From: Puniceicoccales bacterium
GTDB taxonomy: Bacteria; Verrucomicrobiota; Verrucomicrobiia; Opitutales; JAIRKQ01
DNA: 32,448 bases
Direction of reading: 5' to 3'
Assembly: GCA_031279395.1 (NCBI GenBank)
Contig: JAITIO010000054.1
Coordinates: 1 to 32,448 of the forward strand
Below the pieces are notes generated by a model. It was not told the DNA's origin. It saw only the letters and a program-made list of their open reading frames with translations, and did no database searches. The stretch's first letter is position 1, and each line of letters opens with the position of its first letter. A program made the position numbers and the translations under genes. This document shows positions 26,669-32,448 of the stretch, piece after piece.

Positions 26669-29600
26669 CTATCCAAAGTATTTGCTATTACCTGATATGC
26701 GCAGCGGTTCGACATCAAATCGTATGCTTTTCACGACGACATTTTTCGCAAAGCTTCGTATTTTTTTCACATCCAACGAACTACGCAGTGAATTTGCTAG
26801 CTTTGCCTTTTCATGGCGACCATCACAGAATTCAAAAATTAGGATATGCTCGACGGTTCCATCATTTCCGTGGACGAAATCCTTCAGTTCGTCCAAAAAT
26901 GCTGCCAGTTGGTTGGTTTCTGCATCAAGCAACCAGGTCACGGTTTTTGTCAACCTTTCTATTGCATAGTTTAGGGGTTCAAGGTCATTTATATTTAAAC
27001 CGATTTCCGTATCCCGCGCTCGAGCATTGCCTGTAACCATAACCAAGGCACCTTCTTCTAGCCTATTGGATACTTTTTCATAGGCATCGGGGAAGCAATT
27101 CATCTTATATTGTGCATTTCTGGTTTCCAAAATGAAAAATGCCCACGCACGGTTATCTTTCTTTGTGATTTTTTTACTAACTGTCCCCAAAATTCCACAA
27201 ATCCTAAAACAATCTTTATCTTTTAAGACCGATAAATCTCCACTCGCCGGCGAATTTATGCTGGGCAAAAATTCCTTATAATCTTCCAGCGGGTTCCCAC
27301 TGACATAAAAACCTAAAAGCACCTTTTCATGGCGTAATTTTTCGACCTTCGACATCGAATTAGATGTTGTTGAAATTTGTGTCCGACCACCTTTTTCGGC
27401 AGGTCCCAGCATGTCGAACAGTTGCATCTGACCCATGGACGCATCCTGTTGCATCGTGGCAGCTTCCTGCATGGCAGTAGGCAGATACTCTAGTAGATGT
27501 TTTCTGTCATGGCCGAAAACATCGAATGCTCCGGTTAAAATTAGAACTTCCAGTACTCGTTTGTTTATCACACGCACATCTATGCGCCCCATAAAGTCCA
27601 TAAAATCCATGTATGGACCATTTTGATCACGTTCCGCCAGGACACTTTTTGCAGCGATATCACCGAGACCCTTTATCGCCGATAATCCAAATAAAATATA
27701 TCCATTATTCCCTTCGATGTAGGGCGTAAATGCTTCTCTCGATTTATTGATATCAGGGCCTTGGATCGAAATTCCCATGCGGGTAGTTTCGCCTATCAAA
27801 TCCCTAATTTTATCAGCATTACCGCTGTCACAGGAGAGCAATGCGGCCATAAATTCTACGGGGAAATGAGCTTTTAAATAGGCAGTGTAATAGCCAATAA
27901 CCGCATAGGCATCCGAATGGGACTTATTAAATCCATAGCCTGCAAATTTTTCCAACACAGAAAAAATTTCTTCTGCCTTTTTTTTCGGAATTCCATTGTA
28001 GGCAGCTGCACCCTTGATGAAAACATCACGTTGAGCATTCATCACGTCAACCTTTTTTTTGCCCATTGCGCGCCGCAAAATATCAGCTCCACCGAGCGAG
28101 TATCCAGCTATTACGCGTGCTGCTTCCATGACCTGTTCCTGATACACAAGGATGCCATTTGTGGATCGGCAAACATTTTCCAGTAACGGATGGGTGTATT
28201 TAATTTTTGTCGGATCTTTTTTCCCCGCTACGTATTCCGGCAACCACTCCATCGGCCCTGGCCGATATAATGCGCTCAGGGCACTAATATCATCGACGCT
28301 AGAAAATCCAAATTGTCTACACCAGCGCTGAATCCCTACGGATTCAAACTGAAAAACTCCCGTTGTGTCACCGGTCCGCATTAGCGCAAATGTGTCTTTG
28401 TCTTCCAATCCGACATTGGAAACGCTAAAATTTTCCAGTCCTGGTCGACGGCGAATGTTTCTTTCCGCCAAATCAATCACCGTTAAAGTTTTTAATCCCA
28501 AAAAGTCCATTTTCAGCAATCCTAACTCTTCCACTGCCTCTTTTGCATACTGCGTGCACAACACATTATCTTGGATGGTTATCGGTATGAGATCCTGCGT
28601 AGGTCGGTCCGCAATAATAATTCCACAGGCATGGGTTCCCGTATTCCGCACCATACCTTCCAAAATTTTCCCTTCGTCCAAAATTTTACTGATCAAAGCA
28701 TTCCGTTGCCGCTCATTGCGTAATTCCGCCGATTTGGTAATCGCATTTTCTATGGTGATGCCAAGATCATCCGGCACCATTTTTGCTATTTTATCCGCCT
28801 CTTCATAGGGAATGTCATAGACTCTGCAAAGGTCCCGAATAACCATTTTTGCACCGAATGTTCCAAAGGTTATGATATTTGCCACGTGATCTCGGCCGTA
28901 GATATTGCGAACATATTCAATGACATCCTCCCGACGATTCATGCAAAAGTCTATGTCAAAGTCCGGTGGAGAGATTCGCTCCGGGTTGAGGAATCTTTCA
29001 AAAAGTAAATTGAATCGTATGGGATCGATATCCGTAATTTTTAGCACATAGGCCATCAAGCATCCAGCCCCAGATCCGCGTCCAGGCCCCACAACAACAC
29101 CATTCGTCTTGGCCCAATTAACAAAATCCCAAACGATTAAAAAATAATCGACGAACCCCGTTTTTTCTATGGTCGACAATTCGTAGTCAAGTCGCTTACT
29201 GAGATTTTCAGGGGAATGTTTTTCTTCCTGACTTATTTCGTTTAACCCGAAGGCCTCTTTCTTTTTTCCCACTGCGGCTTTTTTCTCTTCCAGATCCGCC
29301 GTAGCCACGTAATCGATATTATATCGCTCTTTTAGCCCCTTTAGGCACAAATTTCGTAAAAATTCTCCATTGGAAACGTTGTCTTCATTAGCTTTTCGAA
29401 AGACCGGATAGTGGTTCTCCCCATAGGGCATTTCGAAAGTGCACATTTCCGCAATAGCAAACGTATTGTCTAGAACATCCGAACGGCCATCGAAGAGCAA
29501 CTCCATCTCTCCGCGAGATTTTATGTAAAACTGATGCCACCCCATTCGCATGCGATTTTCATCTTTAACCTTTGCTCCAGTCTGGATACACAACATGGCA

Positions 29601-30256
29601 TCGTGGGCTTCCCAGTCCTTTTGCAAAACATAGTGGCAATCGTTGGTGGCCACCGCACAAACACCGTTATCGTCCGCCAGTTTTAATAACTTTGGTAAAA
29701 CGACCTTTTGTTCATCCATTCCGTGATTTTGCACCTCCACGAAAAAATTCTCTTTGCCAAAAATCGACACAAATTCTTCCAACCCCTGCTCTGCCAGTTC
29801 GTCATTGCCTTCTAATAGCATTTGGGGCAGGTATCCTTGAATACATCCGCTTAGGCATACCAAATCCATGCCATACTTTTTCAAAAGGTCGAAATTTATC
29901 CGAGGTCTGTAGTAAAATCCTTCCCTATGGGCAATGGAGACCAATTTGCACAAATTTTTGTATCCATTTAAGTTCTTTGCCAATAGTATTGTGTGATAGA
30001 GTGGATATTTTTTCCTTTCAGCAATATCTTCATGATATAAGATATAAAATTCACATCCGATGATCGGCTTAACGTTCGCTTTTTTGGCATATTTCATGAA
30101 ATCGGGAACTCCAAAAATGTTTCCATGATCTGTCATTGCAATTGCTGGCATTTTAAGCTCGATAACACGGTCAAATAGCCTATCCATGCGACATGCACCA
30201 TCGAGCAAACTATAATCCGTGTGCACATGAAGATGGACAAAAGACTTATCTGACAT
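26669..30256 (-). CDS. dnaE: DNA polymerase III subunit alpha
   Basis: PHP domain FVHLHVHTDYSLLDGACR, ALTDHGN-like AMTDHGNIFGV, VGPGRGSGAGCLMAYVLKITDIDP, PPDFDIDF, YRPGPMEWLPEYV, GYGFNKSHSDAYA. Confidence 0.97.
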   Translation of the reverse strand: MSDKSFVHLHVHTDYSLLDGACRMDRLFDRVIELKMPAIAMTDHGNIFGVPDFMKYAKKANVKPIIGCEFYILYHEDIAERKKYPLYHTILLAKNLNGYKNLCKLVSIAHREGFYYRPRINFDLLKKYGMDLVCLSGCIQGYLPQMLLEGNDELAEQGLEEFVSIFGKENFFVEVQNHGMDEQKVVLPKLLKLADDNGVCAVATNDCHYVLQKDWEAHDAMLCIQTGAKVKDENRMRMGWHQFYIKSRGEMELLFDGRSDVLDNTFAIAEMCTFEMPYGENHYPVFRKANEDNVSNGEFLRNLCLKGLKERYNIDYVATADLEEKKAAVGKKKEAFGLNEISQEEKHSPENLSKRLDYELSTIEKTGFVDYFLIVWDFVNWAKTNGVVVGPGRGSGAGCLMAYVLKITDIDPIRFNLLFERFLNPERISPPDFDIDFCMNRREDVIEYVRNIYGRDHVANIITFGTFGAKMVIRDLCRVYDIPYEEADKIAKMVPDDLGITIENAITKSAELRNERQRNALISKILDEGKILEGMVRNTGTHACGIIIADRPTQDLIPITIQDNVLCTQYAKEAVEELGLLKMDFLGLKTLTVIDLAERNIRRRPGLENFSVSNVGLEDKDTFALMRTGDTTGVFQFESVGIQRWCRQFGFSSVDDISALSALYRPGPMEWLPEYVAGKKDPTKIKYTHPLLENVCRSTNGILVYQEQVMEAARVIAGYSLGGADILRRAMGKKKVDVMNAQRDVFIKGAAAYNGIPKKKAEEIFSVLEKFAGYGFNKSHSDAYAVIGYYTAYLKAHFPVEFMAALLSCDSGNADKIRDLIGETTRMGISIQGPDINKSREAFTPYIEGNNGYILFGLSAIKGLGDIAAKSVLAERDQNGPYMDFMDFMGRIDVRVINKRVLEVLILTGAFDVFGHDRKHLLEYLPTAMQEAATMQQDASMGQMQLFDMLGPAEKGGRTQISTTSNSMSKVEKLRHEKVLLGFYVSGNPLEDYKEFLPSINSPASGDLSVLKDKDCFRICGILGTVSKKITKKDNRAWAFFILETRNAQYKMNCFPDAYEKVSNRLEEGALVMVTGNARARDTEIGLNINDLEPLNYAIERLTKTVTWLLDAETNQLAAFLDELKDFVHGNDGTVEHILIFEFCDGRHEKAKLANSLRSSLDVKKIRSFAKNVVVKSIRFDVEPLRISGNSKYFG

Positions 30257-30586
30257 GGCAAATGTTTTGGGAAAACATTCCAACTTTGCAATCGTTATTC
30301 GGAAGTAATTTTCCGTAATTTATTTCGACTATTGCTGGTTAGATAACCCAAAGCCTTCTTCATTTTTACCACTCTATGAAACGCAATCCTTTTTTAATCC
30401 TATTTTAGATTTTTAGGTATCCGTGGCGTTTCGCTACACAGGAAATAGTAGAATATGTAAATCTATTTGAGCGCATGCCTACGATCTTGCTGATCCGCCA
30501 TTGGTCGAGATTGGGGCTTGACTTTAATTTTCAATTAGGTTTAGAGGTTTGCAAAAGTACAGTGTAGCTCGCTGTATTATGGAAGA

Positions 30587-31266
30587 ATGGTTGAGGAACA
30601 AGCTAAACTGAAAAGAAACATGACAACGGAAACGGAAATAGATTTTACAAGAACAACACTTTTGACATTGAAATCATCCCCTGGGGAAAAGGTAAGATAC
30701 TATGATATGAAAGAAAAAGGACTAGGCTTATGCGTGGAATCAAATGGTCAAAAAAGTTTTTTCATCAGCGAGCAAATAAAAGGAAAGGAAATTATCCTGG
30801 GTCATTTTCCCGAAATGACTGTGGAAATGGCCAGGGAAATAGCACAAAAGATTAGGCTAGAAGTTATGATGGGGAAAGAGAAAATAGCCGCCAAGAAAAC
30901 GTTCGAAGAAGCCTATGAAACCCATGCGGATAAATGTGGGAAAGAAGAAAGTAAGCCATATGCATTGAAGGATGTCGAAAAACGAATAAGAAAAGTTTTG
31001 CCCTACTGGGTCAAAAGAGGATTGTCGTACATAACGAGAGAGGAAGCACAAGACATGTGCGACCCCATGGAGCAAAAAAAGAGAAAGCACGAAATAAGGC
31101 GAGCATTGGCCTATATCCGAACCATTTACAACAAGATGATAAATTGAAAATCGAAATGAGCCTAAGCTTTTCGTACAAGTTGCAGAAAAGGAAATACGAC
31201 AATTTCGAAGCGTTTAAAATGTTCATCATTGCCTTGTACGCAGTTTTTACCCGCGTAAAAAATTAA
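30587..31266 (+). pseudogene. Decayed DUF4102/P4-type tyrosine integrase (paralogue of 220..1386), catalytic domain lost
   Basis: 186-aa ORF aligns with the left integrase (TEIDFTRTTLL / TEINFTKATLL; LGHFPEMT; RRALAYIRTIYNKMI / NRALAYTRAIYNKMI). It stops at 31147; weak continuation in the -1 frame (QKRKYDNFEAFKMFIIALYA) ends at 31266. Confidence 0.85.
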
Positions 31267-31334
31267 TAAAAGATTTATGAAAAGTCTTGAAAAGAGAGCA
31301 AAATGTCTCAAAATGCCCTCCATGGAGGTGTTGA

Positions 31335-32448
31335 ATGGAAGGCGAAACTGGGAACAAGGCATGGGGAAGAAGTTTTATTGGGGCGTGCCTGGCCTTTGTT
31401 TGCTGCATGGTGGAGTGTTTTGAGCGACTACGGAGCGTACGAATTGGTTGCAAATAGGTAATGGGGATAATAGTCCGGCAGACGATTCCACCGAAACGTT
31501 TACGGGCGATAATGGTTTAATGCGGAACATCAATGTGTCCAACGGGAGTACTCTCTACAGCATATATTTCCCAGAGGGAGATTTTTCTGAAAAAACTTTG
31601 ACATTGAATAACGGCGGAATCACCTGCGACAACGAGATTCCGACATACCTCATACGGGTAACTGGCAAGGATTATGCCACGGCCATAAGTCTTTCGGGAG
31701 TACATAGCACCGAGGAGTCACCATTCACCGTGGCGCTGGACAACACCGGTGGTGCGAAGGAGTACCGGTTTTTGGCCGAAGGAGGTGCGACGAGCGGCTC
31801 TGGCAGTACCGTGGTAATTGGTGCTTATGATACTAATTCAGCACCTGATTCTTCTGTTGAAATTAATACTAATAAAACAAATTACAGTTATTTCACCTTT
31901 GATCCCAGAGGTGCTCGGGTAAAAGCCACACCGCCACCCACACCAGCAGCGGTAGCAGTAGCAGTAGTGGTACATGTGCATTTGTCACCGCTACCGTCTT
32001 CGGTGTGGGAAATGCGAGAAAGGTCAACGGCAATTTATCCAACTGGACCATAGGGAATGGAACTGACGAGGCATTCGGTGATGGGACTGAATGACCGCCA
32101 CCGCCATCACCAACAAGAGCTCTTCCTGCGCTGCCATCTTCGGTGCGGGGTACGTAAGTGCGAATAGCAACAATTTCTCCAACTGGAGGGTCGGAAACTT
32201 CGGCACGGGGGATGAACTGACCGCCACCGCCACCAGCCCCAGTACCAACGAAAACAACGCCGCACTGAAATTGAACTTGGCGGTGACCATGGACGAGGAA
32301 GAAGGTGCCAAGACTGCCACCATGACACTAACCAATCACCAATTTATATCCGTCCCGGCCAATGGGAGAACCAACGTCGTCAACATTGTTGGTGCCATCA
32401 GCAAGGGCAAAAGTTCAGCCAGCATGGAAGAGTCGAATCTAACAATCG
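31335..32448 (+). pseudogene. 5' part of a repetitive, probably secreted/surface protein gene with multiple frame disruptions (or assembly errors); continues past window edge
   Basis: Signal-peptide-like ORF 31335..31457 (MEGETGNKAWGRSFIGACLAFVCCMVECF), then ORF 31448..about 31925 in a second frame, then about 31925-32090 and about 32093-32448 in two further frames. NW.(I/V)GN repeats continue across the frames. Confidence 0.7.

Noticed and set aside
29572-30063. 163-aa plus-strand ORF, and similarly 28365..28808 and 26644..27036
   Set aside because: Antisense shadows of dnaE, whose motifs are clear throughout.
220-31266. A single 30-kb integrative island bounded by two integrases
   Set aside because: The DNA between them is core translation, replication and transport genes; no att direct repeats seen, and one integrase is dead.
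31900-32095. Programmed -1 ribosomal frameshifting in the repeat protein
   Set aside because: No X XXY YYZ slippery heptamer in the correct phase at the joints and several consecutive shifts would be needed; indels or errors are simpler.
32024-32335. Minus-strand ORFs of 103 and 73 aa at the right end
   Set aside because: Opposite to the repeat-encoding strand; arise from GC-rich repeat sequence lacking stops.

Overview
Bacterial chromosomal window, AT-rich and gene-dense. Most of it (about 1.9-30.3 kb) is an ordinary Gram-negative-type backbone: pheT, gatC-gatA, mnmE and infA, a GalE-like epimerase homologue, a soluble histidine kinase, mgtE, a type II secretion/type IV pilus-like gspF plus a minor pseudopilin, a SpoIID/LytB-domain protein, a LolCD-type ABC exporter, a Gld-like ABC system (ATPase, permease, GldG-like, DUF4340-like) and dnaE. 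Accessory DNA lies at both ends. The left end has a perfect 16-bp tandem repeat and an intact DUF4102/P4-type tyrosine integrase. The right end has a decayed paralogue of that integrase and the 5' part of a repetitive, GC-richer putative surface-protein gene whose reading frame is broken several times. I did not find a clear, self-contained new system. The observations most worth a second look are: (i) an epimerase-family protein whose catalytic YxxxK reads LxxxQ; (ii) the repeat protein with successive same-direction frame changes; (iii) a small, Ser/Thr/Asn-rich orphan protein with a very strong Shine-Dalgarno; (iv) a large orphan membrane-anchored coiled-coil-like protein; (v) an inverted duplicated gene fragment next to spoIID; (vi) a possible broken N-terminus of the histidine kinase. 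All family assignments come from recognising motifs in the supplied translations; no database search was run.
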